This document shows positions 12,621-24,800 of a stretch of 64,000 bases of DNA, one piece after another. The notes under the pieces are model-generated. The model was not told where the DNA came from. It made no database searches and saw only the letters and a list, made by a program, of their open reading frames with translations. The stretch's first letter is position 1. The number at the start of each line of letters is the position of its first letter. A program made the translations under genes and the position numbers. The DNA is taken from the NCBI GenBank assembly GCA_030765045.1, contig CM060967.1, forward strand, positions 125,161,412-125,225,411, in the 5' to 3' direction. Origin of the DNA: Tenodera sinensis (Eukaryota; Arthropoda; Insecta; Mantodea; Mantidae).

Positions 12621-14944
12621 CAATTTTTTAGTCCTTTCTTTTTAGTTTTAAGAAGTTCCTTCTATTGTTAGGTAGTAATCTTAGGCAACAACATTATAGC
12701 CATATCGAAATGCAATGTCTAAGAGCATTATTAGAACACACAAGATGAGATAAAATAAGAAACTAAGGAATACGAGAAAATTATACATACATATTTCAAA
12801 TATATATATTTGAAACACAGGATAAAATCAGAGTAAAGCCAACTTTAGGAAGAACATCTATAGAGAATGGACAGCTCAAGAATTCCGAAAGGAATGCCAT
12901 ACCCAGACCCACAGGCAGAAGAGATCCGCAAGGACCTGACCAAGATGGACTGCGGCCGGAACAGGCCGATTGAACGTGTTAGACATAAGTACTTGTAGTT
13001 TGCCTCCCCTGTAGATGTAAACTTGGCCGTCCAGAATAAACATAATACTACGTTATCTGGACATAACAAAAGACCATAAAAGCCCCAAAAGACAATAATA
13101 CCAAGCTACTGTGGAATTTTCACACTGATAGCTGTCGGTAGCAGTTAGGGAAAAGTGAAAGTTGAGAGTATTCTGTGCGAACACTCCCACAGAAGTTGTC
13201 CCATGTGGAGGAGATGCGTGCATGTAGCAACATCAACATCCTTTGCGTTCTCAACTTTACACTTTTCAAATCGTGTTTATTTACAAGCTGTCAAGCCAGT
13301 TGCGTGTTTCAATGCAAAATGTTAGCGCCGAGAGTTTATGACTAGTAGCAATATTAAATTATGAAAACATCGAACATTTTAGAAAATGTTATGAAATCTT
13401 TACAGGCGAGAGTTAATTGTTGATTACCGAAAGTTCGTACCTACTTAAAAGTGATTAATCACCAAAAGCAGATTGTGCAAACGCTGTTGTAAACATTCTA
13501 ATACTGGTAGTACTGGCTGCGGAACGTGCTTTGCAATCCTTTCTGTTGTGCAAATTGTTCCTATGTCTGGTTGTTTTCCTTTCTATAAGAACACTCTCAC
13601 ACAAATAAGGGTATTTTGATACAAAATTGCTTCCGGAGTAATGCAGAAACCTCCATTTATATGACTGTATTCCATTTATTTACTTTCCAAGCTCTCATTG
13701 TGTCTTTAGATCTATTTGAACATTTTGACAATTTAAGGAGCTTCAAGAGAGAATTAAATATGGTTTTGTTTAACCTTTTGATATTCCTCTCAATATATCA
13801 CGACAAAGAATTTGGGTTACAGAAGTATACACTTAAAACTCAAACTACAATCAAATAAGCATGAAAAAATGAAGTGTCATTTTGGTGCCCTAAAATACAT
13901 AATCCAACTTTTCTCATATAAAATCCATTAGTGAACAAAACGTTTTATTGAATTTTAATATACGGATCCACAAGTCACCGTGAGTTTCTCTGACTTTACT
14001 ACCTGCGATTAATTTTTATCTCCGTGTACATTAGAATAACGTGTGACTGGCTTCATTTCCGTGACCGATTTTTCAGTAGAGCTGTTTACTGCACATGACC
14101 ATCCTACAGTTACATTCTTTCTTTTTTTATACATATCCTCCTGAGTTTACTTGGGTCTTGCCTATCTCTTAAAATGTATTTCCTCTTTTGTCCTTCTCTT
14201 ATTAATTTTCGGTAATTTTTCTCAAGTCACTTGGCTCTTACTCTGCCTTAAAATTTTCCTATTTATATTGTTTCTCGATGTTACATTCAAAAGCGTTTTT
14301 CCTAACCTGTATTGGAAGATCTCCCCTATTTGATGCCATACCTCTTAGTCCTTCAACTCCAAAAATTATCACATTTTTCTTTCCTTGTCCTCTGCTTATC
14401 CCAAATATGAAATTCTCGGATTGCATTCCATCTTTTCTCTTTTTGAACTTCTCCTTCCACTTATCTCCATATGGTTTTCATTTCTTCAAATTTTCTTCCA
14501 ATTTCCACCTGGATTCTCTTCTCCATTCCACTTAAGCTCGAGTTTCCTCTACAATACGTTTTAACATTCCCAATTGTTCCGTCTCCGACCCTGTATTCAT
14601 CTCTCGTCCACGCCAATAACACAAACACATACAACGACGTCACTGCGGATCCTTGTACAAGTTATATATGAACTCCACGATGAACGGAGTATCTTGTATT
14701 TTTTCTAAATTTTTAATCGCTCGGGTTGTTTTCTTGCAGAGAAAGCTTTGTGCTAACAATCGAACGCGAATGTGAGGCTCACATTTGAAAGGTACCAGGT
14801 TCCCTTCCCGTCGACCACCCACTTTGACCTTGGGCTTTTGGCACGTTTCCCCGTTTGGCAGACAAATGCTGGAGCGGTTCTTCATCTACCAGGATTTCCA
14901 TACCTCATTTGCCTTTTATGCCACTTCCTTCTCATGGTTCAGAT
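12621..14944. other. Non-coding DNA, no gene seen
   Basis: 12845-13070 is slightly GC-richer with no recognisable product. A 17-bp imperfect inverted pair (AAAAGTGAAAGTTGAGA near 13151 and TCTCAACTTTACACTTTT near 13250) flanks about 85 bp. 14100-14640 is pyrimidine-rich on the plus strand, and its minus-strand frames are charged but interrupted by stops. Confidence 0.45.
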
Positions 14945-14947
14945 GCG

Positions 14948-14995
<48 letters not shown>

Positions 14996-14997
14996 CG

Positions 14998-15053
<56 letters not shown>
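14945..15053 (+). repeat. Compound (GC)n(CA)n microsatellite
   Basis: Short GC alternation followed by CA repeats, interrupted once by GGACGCACTCG, about 109 bp in all. A fully alternating purine/pyrimidine tract with Z-DNA potential. His-Thr frames through it are artefacts. Confidence 0.98.
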
Positions 15054-15054
<1 letters not shown>

Positions 15055-17344
15055 TTACTCCCTCATACTTCCAAACTAAGTACAATGGGGAATAACCCTC
15101 GCTAATGAAAAATTCCAATCCTCTAGCCAGGAATCTAAACACTCAAGCACGACTCTTTCTAATAATTCTTTTTGGGATCCAGAGGGCCTCAAAACGTGTA
15201 TCTGTCGAAATCCTGATATAAAGTTAGTGAATGAAATAGCATACTACTTCTACTTAAGTAATAGAGAAAGTAACTAATGAAATGATCCTCGCATCCTTAT
15301 ACTTCGTTTATTTATAAGTCCTTTCCTTTTCCATGTGTTGAAATCTTATATACAACATTTCAACATATAGAATGCACACCCGAGCCTTCAAAACAAACTA
15401 GAATAAGTAACTGTAGTATCCATTAAATCATGAAGGACAACTGGCAGACTACTGAATTAATAGATAACGTGCTTTAACATAGCTCACGTATAGCTCGTTA
15501 ACAAAGCAAGGAAAGGCATTGCATCACAAAGACTTATTTTCAATTATACCTTGTCCACTGCTGTACCTCTCGTGTCAGCGAAAGGAAAGGAAACAGGAAC
15601 GAATGAGAGAGGGGACATGTGTGCTACCATTTATCAGACGTCTAAGAGTAATATTTCTTAACAAGTAGTAAACACATATCTTTAGAAGAGCCAGTTTAAG
15701 TGAAAGGACCGGTTTCTTTTATATGAATGCATCTTTTCGAACCAGATTGTGATAAGGCGAAAGTAAATTGCATACTGTTGTGGCACTAAAATGCAAATAG
15801 GGTGCATCAGCCTGTGGAATAATCCTTGCAAAAGCAGTTCACTGTCACTCTGGTCACGTTTTAAGCACTTTGCACTGGTTGCACATCTAAATGCAGTCTA
15901 TAACACCTTTCTTTCATATTTCAAAGTTAAGTGACCATTGAATATTTTATATTCAGTTATTAAGGATAAATTTTATTTATCACCAACTCTTCACTTTATC
16001 TTGAAAAACAAAGCATAGTTACTACTTAAAAGTGAGAACTTTTTTCTTTCTTGTGAAAGAATAGTACTGAAACTTAATATATCAAACGCATTATCTGACA
16101 TACTGTTTATTTTAATAATGGCGTTTTACAATTTTTTCCAGTTATATAAAATCATAATAACTTCACAAGTTATTAGAAAATAGGCCAAAACACCTTTGCC
16201 TTGCTAAAATCACAAATATGCAGTTTTCTGATCAAAATCTTTCGAGCTAATCTGAGGAAATAAAAACTATAAATATTGTATGTGAACGATTATTTTAGAG
16301 GAAGGAAGCTTTAGAACCCTTCGCTTTGCATCCTTTAAAGACTAGTACTTATAGGTACTTCCTGTGTCACCAACCTAGTTGTAGAGAAGGTACTGTATGC
16401 CGCACGAATATTTTCGAGTAAAACCCTTGCCATAAACCACCCTTGACATGCTCATTTGTTTCGAGTTTTCCCCCAAAAATACTATTTTGATTAACATCAC
16501 CACATATTTAAGATATCTAAATATTGGATAAAATATGTATCGTTATTTTTATATTTTTTATTTATTTATCTTTTTTATTTATTTATTTGATTAGACGGTG
16601 AAGTTGTCCATTTGGAAGAGTTTCCTTTATGATTTTGCATAACATGCAAATGTTATAAGATATACAAAACCGAAAATATAGATCTCTTTAAAATAACATC
16701 TGTATTAGATATTTTTCTCAGTCATCAGCCATTTCCAACATATGCTTTGTTTTTGGCCTGAATGTTTTGAAGCATTGGTAACCTTCAGTTGTTTCTGGCG
16801 ATGTCAAAGAGTATGGAATTTCAAGGCCAGCAGATAATGATCAGTTTATCCTCCTGAGTCCTGAGATCACAATATTAGAGTTAAAATTATTTTGTGCTTA
16901 ATGAACTTCTAAGTGGCAAAATTAAACAAAAATGAAACAACAAAAAATTGGGGAGTTGGCTTTTTGGGGGGCCTGAAATGACATTTAGAAAGCTACAAAT
17001 TTTGTTATGTAGTTCAATATGTGCTATCAAAGAACAACAATATACAAAATATAAAATTTTGTTTTTGGGGGAGTTTGTGGTTCAGGGGGGTTTTTAGGGG
17101 CAGTATTGTATGTTACCTCAGGACTATAATAAGTTTTTATGGTTTTATTAATCTTGCCATTGATACAAGAGAGAGAAAACAATATGAGCATAAAGTGCAG
17201 AAGATATCAAACATGATACCACCGACCGTTATGAGTTTAAAAGATTCACAGAGCGAGAAAAAAAAATTTAAAACCCGATATATCATATATGATACCAAAG
17301 GACGCAGGAGGTTAAAACATTGATTAACGTTATTCTCTTTGTAC
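15054..17344. other. Non-coding DNA, no gene seen
   Basis: AT-rich. Short TTTA/TTTAT runs near 16550-16590 and a G-rich stretch near 16950-17100 are the only compositional features. Confidence 0.55.
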
Positions 17345-17497
17345 GTATAATGAATTTTGCAAGTACGAATTTATGTAAACTTCTCTCAGTTAACATGGAA
17401 TCGATAAGTATAAACTTTTCAAGAATGTGTAGAAAGTATAGAAAAACAAATGGTACTGGTTGGAGAAAGTCGTGCAAATATAACCCATCAGATTTAT
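17345..17497 (-). repeat. Dispersed repeat D, end-1 fragment
   Basis: Read on the minus strand it begins AAATCTGATGGGTTATATTT and continues with GACTTTC and AACCAGT..ACAC.TTCTTG-like words, matching the end-1 region of D at 46001, 50317 (minus) and 58811. Diverged. Confidence 0.45.
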
Positions 17498-18435
17498 TAC
17501 ACACTGATTATTCCGTCCATAGAACTTAATTCATTCACGTGGATTTTCCTTTAAACCCTTTTCCCCACAGGGATCTTCAAAAGCTATATTGATAAAATTT
17601 TGATGTCGAAATTTTAGCTCTAACTTAAGAGCACCGAAGAAAGTAAATACATTTTCAATTCCATGACAATTTCGTACAAATTACTCCTAAAAATAATTCC
17701 TTCACACTTATGGAACGTACGAAAAACTGTCATAATCACGATCGTGTTTAAATAAATAAATACTGCTGATCAAAGATCATGTTAGCATTAGCTAAAATAC
17801 TTCTCCAAAATATGTCAATTAGAAAACGAAAATGATGTGGCTGAAAGGCATGATATTGCTGCTGTTTGCCAACACTTTAATTAAAGACATCCGGCGCTCT
17901 CTTTTGGGTAACTTCTCCTCCAGCAATAAATAACGTTTCTCATATTTGCTGCCACAGTTATAATTAATATATCCTGCAATTCCCGTCCTAGAAATTTAAC
18001 TTAGAGGAAGTCGTTACCTTTTTGGGAGTGTGAAGCAAAGTAGACCTGCATCTGTTTACTTCTCTGATACTTGATCACACGCCATGACAGCTGATGAAAT
18101 TGCTTAGTTGAGTGAATTTACTGTTGGCCCATGTGGAGATCTTTAATTTCTTACTGAAATAATTTTATTTCAATTACCTTTACAAGAAAACAGACAAGCT
18201 TAATGTCAAACTGAGCATTCCTGTCAGCACTATTATTAAAGTGTTGTGCAGCGAACACGCAAAGATCGAGTCAGCTCCAAACGTTTTCTTAACCTTTTCC
18301 AAAATAGATTACAGGAAAACATAATCTGAAGTCAGTGCCATAATCATCCGGCCACACAAAATTTATCCGCTACCTCGGTGTAAGCATGGGCATTTTCTGT
18401 TACATTCACATGAGTTTCTCTGCCTACTGACGCTC

Positions 18436-18439
<4 letters not shown>
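17498..18439. other. Non-coding DNA, no gene seen
   Basis: No recognisable exon or repeat. Confidence 0.55.

Positions 18440-18484
<45 letters not shown>
18440..18484 (+). repeat. Poly(A) tract, 45 bp
   Basis: Uninterrupted A run. No retroposed body was recognised directly upstream. It sits just before a D copy. Confidence 0.97.
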
Positions 18485-18486
<2 letters not shown>

Positions 18487-18611
18487 AAGCCGCTTTATGC
18501 TGGCCATACTGTTTCTAATATATCACGAGAAACAACTGAATAGCGACTGCACTTTAAAAAATTAAAGTAATGGAAACTAATTGTTATTTCACATTTAGCC
18601 GTGTGTAGGAC

Positions 18612-18785
18612 AAAGTTGGAAAGGTATAATCATAGTGAAAAATTCAATGATATGACTGAGATTTGAACCACGGATCTTCCGATCTTCGGTTTTCCTGGGG
18701 CTCTAATGACCTAGCTGTCGACGGGCCCTTAAACCCTAATCACCCACTCACTCGGTTTTCCTAACCACTGAGCTACCAGTACTTA
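18612..18785 (-). mobile_element. tRNA-SINE J, copy 1, carrying an insertion
   Basis: On the minus strand: A box TAGCTCAGTGGTTAG (about 18774-18760), then an interruption, then B box GGTTCAAATCT and a short body ending in GAATTTTTCACT and AGGTATAATC. It is the inverted partner of 18875-18985. The interruption (18697-18751) is flanked by an 11-bp direct repeat, so it inserted after this SINE. Confidence 0.65.
18686..18762 (+). mobile_element. 55-bp micro-retroposon with 11-bp TSD
   Basis: TCGGTTTTCCT occurs at 18686-18696 and 18752-18762 and brackets 55 bp that begin GGGGCTCTAATGACC, continue CTGTCGACGGGCCC, TTAAACCC and end in a CACCCACTCAC tail. The unit matches the minus strand of 62617-62675 nearly base for base, including its 5' edge. 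The TTAAAC plus short repeat tail resembles the 3' end of RTE-type LINEs. A severely 5'-truncated LINE is the conventional alternative. Confidence 0.7.
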
Positions 18786-18874
18786 CAGTATTGTAAGTTG
18801 CCATTAGGAATGTTATCTCATATGAATTTGATATCTCCCTGTGGGTTACCGGACAAATGTCAATTGGAGACTTT

Positions 18875-18985
18875 AATGTCGTTAGAGCAACCGAAGACCG
18901 AAAGATGCAAGGTTCAAATCCCGCCTATGGCATGGAATTTTTCAGTGCAATTCTACCTCTCCAACTGACAAAGTTTTGAAAAATT
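18875..18985 (+). mobile_element. tRNA-SINE J, copy 2
   Basis: Contains GTTAGAGCAACCGAAG (end of the A-box region), B box GGTTCAAATCCC, then GGAATTTTTCAGTG and CTACCTCTCCAACTGAC. Reverse-complement of this matches 18612-18700 over about 90 bp, so the two copies lie head to head with about 90 bp between their 5' ends. Confidence 0.65.
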
Positions 18986-19085
18986 CATAGTAATATTGCT
19001 AAAATAGCTAACGTCAGATAATGGTTTTGAAATAAATTTGTTTTAAAGACAAAACGTGCCTATCTCTATACAAAATTATACACCA

Positions 19086-19101
19086 CCCCCCCCCCCCCCC
19101 C
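19086..19101 (+). repeat. Poly(C) tract
   Basis: 16 consecutive C within a D copy, at a position where the other D copies have ordinary sequence. Confidence 0.95.
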
Positions 19102-19440
19102 AAGTGAAGAGGATTTTACAGGTTAATCTTAGAAAATTCAGGACAATAAGCATCTTATTTGTCACGTGAATATCTTAAACATGTGGTATTTTAATCAAAA
19201 TATTTAGTCATTTGAGAAAACCTAAATATTTTCCATGTAAAGGGCAGTTGGGCTGGGGGAAATTTCTTGAAAATGTTCTTGTCGCATCTTTGGAAGACGC
19301 TAAACCTGAATACCATTTTGGCACTTATCGAACATTTCGTTTTTCTATTTCTTAAAATTTCCTCGTGTTTAAGGACCTCAAAACATGTATTTGCGATGAA
19401 ATCCTTATATTGGGAGGAGCGCAATAACTGCTCTATCTAC

Positions 19441-21517
19441 TAGGTATGTGGTAGGGAAAGTAGAAACAAGGCATGCCTGTGATATGTTTCCTTTGTGTAG
19501 TAGACAGTCATAATCTCATAGGAGTGTTCTGTTCACGATTTGAACTTTTAGTTCTAGACCAATGTATTACACATTTACATTTCGTAATTTTAAGTTTCTC
19601 GAGTGTTTGCAAACAAATATATGGAATAAAAGCTTTACCTTATATCCTTTTACTAAGAGAAACTAACTGCATTCTAAGTAGATACAACTAATCCGCAATT
19701 ATGTAGTTGTTTCACCGTTTTGAGCACGCACTCCGTAGAAAATAGAATCCAATTAATAGAAGTGTGTTGCCTTTTGCCTGCAAGCTACTCTAAAAAACTT
19801 TTCTCGCGTGTGTAAGACGTCAGTTGTATATAACATACATTTATTATTTTTGACTAATCCACCCAAGTGTTTCTTCTTAATTTATTGCTTTTACCGTCTA
19901 TTTCTCAAGGCATTAGACTGCTTTAGAATTTCGTAGCACTTCCTAGTACAGACTTGTGAAATTAGAACGTACCTAGGTCGCATGCAAATAGAGATATAAT
20001 CAGTGTCCTGAATTTACAGCTCCGATTTGCAAGGCGCCTTTCAATAAACTCGTGCACAGATTCCTAACATGAAAACCATTTATAAGCATATGGTTAGACC
20101 TTATATCTTCGGTAATTTTATAGAAGGTGCTTTGAAAATTAATCAAATGTAACAGCCTTTCGCTGAATTAAAAGGATGCACCAACACTGCAATAAATTAC
20201 TGGAACCAATTATGCTGCACGTTAGTTGCCTTTAAAGTCAGTTATTTATAGACTCTCTGACTTAAAGCATTAATTTCCTTAGTACCAAGTTAGGAATAAA
20301 TATAGCTGATTTTACTGAAGCAATATAACTTTAAGGACAGAAGTGGAAAGGAAATTGCTTCCGTGATGAGCTCATAAGAGCTTCTAAACGAGAAGTGAGA
20401 TTATAGAAATACCAAAGTTGAATACATGGAGCAAATAATGACAAAATTGAGCAAGTATACTCATATGCAAGAAGACGCCATTTGTCAATTCAAGAGACCA
20501 TTTGTAGTTATCAGTATATCAATATATTAACAGGAAATGTTAAAGTAATGTCTACATAATAACAGGTTTCATTTCTGGGATTTTAGTAAAAATAGTTTTA
20601 CTCTCAGACGTATTCTTCTGATGATCAGGTTGCCATTTACAATTTAAAAAAAGTCCAGAAACAATTATATAAAGTGATTAAAAATATAGCATACATATAA
20701 AATATAAAAACTGCGCTGTTCAAATCCTGAAAGTATAAATGTGTAATTTACCTGTATCTATGCCACTACAAATTCAAAAAATTAAGCAAGAAAAGATACT
20801 ATATTAAAAATCTTATAATCTAGTGTCAGTTCTATTATATGATAGCGAAATCTGGATTATTACGGAAGAATTATGACTGGGAATATTTGATGGATATAAA
20901 AAGGAACCATAAATTATCCTAAAAGAAACGAAATAAGGAGTTGCTCGAGTATATAACCTTAATGTTTAAGCAAAATAATATAAAACAAATTGAATAACTG
21001 CTTACAGAGAATGAAATAAAACTGCTGCCATATTGCTTCAGTAAACAAAATGGAAGAAATAGAGGATAATTATTAAATAATTTTGTGAAATACATGTACA
21101 GATTATAACGGGTAAAATGTCTAACTCTGGAGAAGAAAAGGAAACAAAGAAGAAGGAATACAATGACTGCAAAGTCATTTGTTCGCGTCCCTTGATTTCA
21201 AACCAGATGTTATTCAAAAGTAGGTTTATAGCATACAGACAAATGGAACGAGGAAATGGTAGAAATAAATAAAAAATGTTTCTAAAAACAGTTATTATAT
21301 AGTAATATAATTTTATACATATTTTCAAGGAAAAATGATTTTCAGAAAGTGATCAATATAGTATATGAATTATTAAATCAATATAATATGAAACTAGAAC
21401 AAAAACAAAGAAAATTAAATTTATACAAGTAAAACTCCAGGAAATGCTCAGCTTTGTGATCCTTGAACTTACATAAATATTCAGTTCACACATACATTAA
21501 ACAAATAAAGCCATATG
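19441..21517. other. Non-coding DNA, no gene seen
   Basis: Very AT-rich. No exon-like segment or shared repeat recognised. Confidence 0.55.
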
Positions 21518-21764
21518 GCCGCACCATAGCCGAGTGGTTAGACCATTCACTTCTCATCAAAGTGGCCTGGGTTCGATCTCAGGCAACCGCATGTGGGATT
21601 CGTGGTGGGCGAAGTGGAGCTGGGGCGGGCTTCCTCCGGGTTCTCCGGTTTCCCCCGCCATCTCATTCCACCGGTGTTCCATCTTCATTTCCATGTATCA
21701 TCAGTGTCACCGCCTGCGGTGCCGTAGTAGTAAAAGAGGACGTTAAACACTACAAAAAAAACAT
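21518..21764 (+). mobile_element. SINE A head with RTE-like 3' tail
   Basis: Best-preserved tRNA head in family A: A box TAGCCGAGTGGTTAGA and B box GGGTTCGATCTC, then GCATGTGGGATTCGTGGTGG as at 8.2 kb. The body stops after about 150 bp and ends GAGGACGTTAAACACTAC plus A7, unlike the long 3' module of the copies at 8.1 and 33.5 kb. The TTAAAC tail is shared with SINE B. No clear TSD found. Confidence 0.8.
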
Positions 21765-23834
21765 ACCTTTGCGTGTTGAAGCATATTTTAAAAGTATATA
21801 GAAGCTGCCTTCTTTAAAATATAAGCTGGACGAACACACAAAAGTTTATTTCGAATGAACCCTTAAACGTAACTCTAAACACTAAACTAGAAATTTTACA
21901 TTAAAATGTACAATACCAAAACAGTATGTAATTTAAACAGAAATTTAGCATTAAAATGTATGTACAAAAATAGCAGCTCTATCTTGAAAATTAAAATGCG
22001 ATTGCTTATTGTACGTTTTTTATATTATTCCGCTTTGTTAAGCCTCTCAAAATTCAAATTGTTTCTAAAACACAGTTGCAAGATGTACATTTGCTTACAA
22101 GAGTGTCGTTTTACTTTTATTCGTTTATGTATTCCTGGAACGACTGGTCTGAAGGAAAATGGTTGATAAAAGTCCCACCAGAAGTTGGAAAACAGGGTGC
22201 ATTAGCCAGCGAGCGAAACCAGGTAGGGTCACTGGACGAACAATATATTCCAAAGTGTAATTGCATTAATTCTCGATCAATAAAGTTGAAAGGACTTTCC
22301 ATAAGCTCATGCAAATGTGCACGTCAGCACAAGACTGGTGTGTGGAAAACGCCTTCCTAAGACAGGTCATACTTTAACTCTTGCCCTAACTTAGACTTGA
22401 CTCCACACCATGATTAATTCAGACAGTATGCAGGCACTTTTGAAACTTAAGTTACAGCCTTGCATTTAACCATGCATGCAAATTTGAATTATATTGCAGC
22501 ACTTATCTTTAAATATAGTTTCATTCACACAATAACTTTCGTTTTATATAATGCGTGCAAGATTAAATGCATACCTTGCTAATTCTTGTTTAATGTTTCT
22601 TATTATCTTTCTGTTCTAGAAGTTACAAGTTGATGCCTTGCATCAGCTAAGGATATCACACCCTCTATGCGTGATAGCCTAAAGCACGGAATGCTATTAT
22701 AAAGAAAATAACAAAATGGTCAATAAAAAGCGTTGCAGAATTGCCTAGCTTCGGAAAAATAATACAAAAAATCACTTCCATTAAGTTCGATATCCCCAAG
22801 GACAGGGTCTGCTCTTCGGGGACAAGTGTTACAACTTGAGAATCTGTTATTTAAATACAATTACAATTCGGTGTAACATTCCATTGTAAGCACAGCTTTG
22901 AGACCCCTTGAGAAAATTTTGTTCCATTGTTTTTTTTTTTTTTTTTTCTTTTCAAAAATGGCTCTAAGGATTTTAAAGCATCATATTTTGAGATTTGGTG
23001 AATAAAAAGTACATTCTATTAATGTTAACCTTTCACGCACTTTCTAATTCTTATTTATATATAAAGATTTTCAAAACAGTAAAATATAAAAGTAATATAT
23101 ATCTGGTGACAATTTAAAACTATGCATGAAATACACAATATATCCACATGAAAACCACTTAACTGAATCAACGTGAGTGAAATATGCTAATTTTCACAAA
23201 TGTACGTCCTTAAAATTAAGTGCAAGTACTGAACTCGGTGGATATAACAGGTTTAAACTCTAGATAAATGAGAACACGTAACTTTCCATATCTATTATGT
23301 AACTGTGGTTACCGAATTACGATTATTCCAAATCGATTTCTTCAGGAACTCAGCTCATTTTAAAGTTCACGGCAAATGGCATCATCGCAAAGCTAAGGTT
23401 GCTATTTTATCAAATTATCGCATTTGGTAAACGACTTCTAACATTTCTATCAAAGGAAATTCGACCTTTCAGGTACCGACAAATAATCACTTCACAAGAT
23501 ATTCGTGCGTGAAATTCCTGCGTTAGCAATGCGCAGAACTTGCTCACGTACTTCACAGTAACGGGTAATTTACAATTGGGTGTTGATCAGTGATTGATTC
23601 GTGTATATCAGTAGGGTGAAATCCCCAAATAGCAGTCTAGAGGATTTAGACCTCTATCGACAGTTTGTTGCATAAAGTGATGTAATAAGATAGTTTCTCC
23701 TAAATGAATCACCATTACAAAATACGTGGTGTGATGGTATACTAGAAAAAAATTAAATGTTGGCTCTCAAAATTTCAGTCAAATCATGTCAGATGTTTAA
23801 AAAACCGGGTCACTATGTGCTAACTTTGAAATGC
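21765..23834. other. Non-coding DNA, no gene seen
   Basis: AT-rich, with an 18-bp T run at 22930-22947. A pyrimidine-AG acceptor-like word near 22619 is followed by a short open stretch but no donor. Confidence 0.5.
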
Positions 23835-24149
23835 CACACTTTCCGTTATGTCGTGAGAAACAACGAAAGAACGATAGCACTTTGAAAAAATTGAAGTATT
23901 GAAAATTCAAAACTATAACAACGGCTATCTTGGAAATAGTTTATGCCACAAAAATATTATTAAAATAAATTTTGTGGTTAAAGACGTCTACATTTTTTGT
24001 GGAGTAAGTTTTAGCCTCTAATGGTTTATAGTTACATAAAATTACACAAAATTCCTCCGAAAGAACATGGCTGCAAATCCTCCTCATACTCATTGAACTA
24101 CCTCAATCTTTAAATAAGGGATAGCAGACTTCACTAAACAATTTAAGAG

Positions 24150-24310
24150 TCCGCCTGGGCAAGTTTTTTTCCGTGATTTTCCCATATCCTGAAAGATAAA
24201 TGTCGGGTAGCTAAGCCTATGAACCCGGTCTCCTTTGAACATCATTTCACCCATTTCATTTACAGTCCGAAATAGCCCACCAGGTTAAGGGACGTTAAAC
24301 TTAATCTAAA
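24150..24310 (+). mobile_element. 5'-truncated SINE 3' end
   Basis: The stretch GCCTGGGCAAG ... CCGGTCTCC ... CATCATTTCACCCATTTCATT ... GGTTAAGGGACGTTAAACTTAA ends in the same GACGTTAAAC tail as SINE A at 21.7 kb and runs into (AT)n. A tRNA head is missing. Confidence 0.45.
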
Positions 24311-24312
24311 AG

Positions 24313-24314
<2 letters not shown>

Positions 24315-24378
<64 letters not shown>
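24315..24378 (+). repeat. (AT)n microsatellite
   Basis: Perfect AT repeat of 64 bp, immediately 3' of a GACGTTAAAC SINE tail, so likely grown from that tail. Confidence 0.97.
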
Positions 24379-24381
<3 letters not shown>

Positions 24382-24667
24382 ATTTGTCACGTAAACATGA
24401 AACATGGAATTTTAGTCAAAATAATTAGTTATTTTGGTACTAATCTAAAACTACGAGCATTCAATGTGAAGGGGGTTGGGAGATCTTAATATACATGTGC
24501 CATGTGGTATTTATCCAACTTTTCGTTTTTATGCTAAGCTATTTACAAATACAGAAATATTTTCCAAAGAATGTGTTTTTTTATAGTTTCAGGAGTGTTC
24601 AAAAGATATACCTATTTGTGGTAAAATGTAGATATACAGTAGAATACAGCACTTTCTCTACTACAGG

Positions 24668-24800
24668 TGGTCTCTACCGAGGCGCAGTGGGCTGGAGCTG
24701 GTTCCTGGGTTCGAGGCCACACATAGGCGTGGGGCTGTTAGGCCCAGGTTTTCTTCCAGTATTTATTTCACTGGACTCCTGGCAGATACGGGTAGAACAA
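24668..24800 (+). mobile_element. tRNA-like SINE head
   Basis: GGCGCAGTGGGCTGG and CTGGGTTCGAGGCC are spaced like A and B boxes and are followed by a GC-rich stretch that fades into AT-rich DNA. No second copy in this window. Confidence 0.35.

Larger units (their letters stand above)
18495..19440 (+). repeat. Dispersed repeat D copy, interrupted by nested SINEs
   Basis: Left part (18510-18600) has ATATCACGAGAAACAACTGAA, CACTTTAAAAAATTAAAGTA and GGAAACTAATTGTTAT, aligned with 59020-59100. Right part (18985-19420) has ACAAAATTATACA, AAGTGAAGAGGATT, ATTTTAATCAAAAT, TCTTGAAAATGTTCTTG and ATTTTGGCACTTATC, aligned with 59180-59470. The intervening 18605-18985 is foreign and made of two tRNA-SINEs. 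A poly(C) run (19086-19101) has arisen inside. Confidence 0.7.
23835..24530 (+). repeat. Dispersed repeat D copy, interrupted
   Basis: Left part has AAATGCCACACTTTCCGTTA, TCGTGAGAAACAACG, TATCTTGGAAATAG and ACATAAAATTACACAAAATT. Right part (24380-24500) has TTGTCACGTAAACATGAAACA, GGAATTTTAGTCAAAAT and AATGTGAAGGGGGTTGG. These match 59000-59340 and 19150-19260. About 250-300 bp with a SINE-like 3' end and an (AT)n tract sit between the parts. Confidence 0.65.

Noticed and set aside
13151..13270. 17-bp inverted pair around 85 bp as MITE
   Set aside because: Arms imperfect, no TSD and no second copy seen.
14772..15105. Long open frames with His/Thr or Cys/Val repeats
   Set aside because: They are translations of the (CA)n/(GT)n microsatellite in every frame.
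21518..21600. tRNA-Leu/Ser-like gene
   Set aside because: Followed by a SINE body shared with two other loci; no cloverleaf with a standard anticodon arm could be drawn.
22608..22685. Plus-strand exon candidate after CTTTCTGTTCTAG
   Set aside because: Open for 20 codons but without a downstream donor or polyadenylation context.
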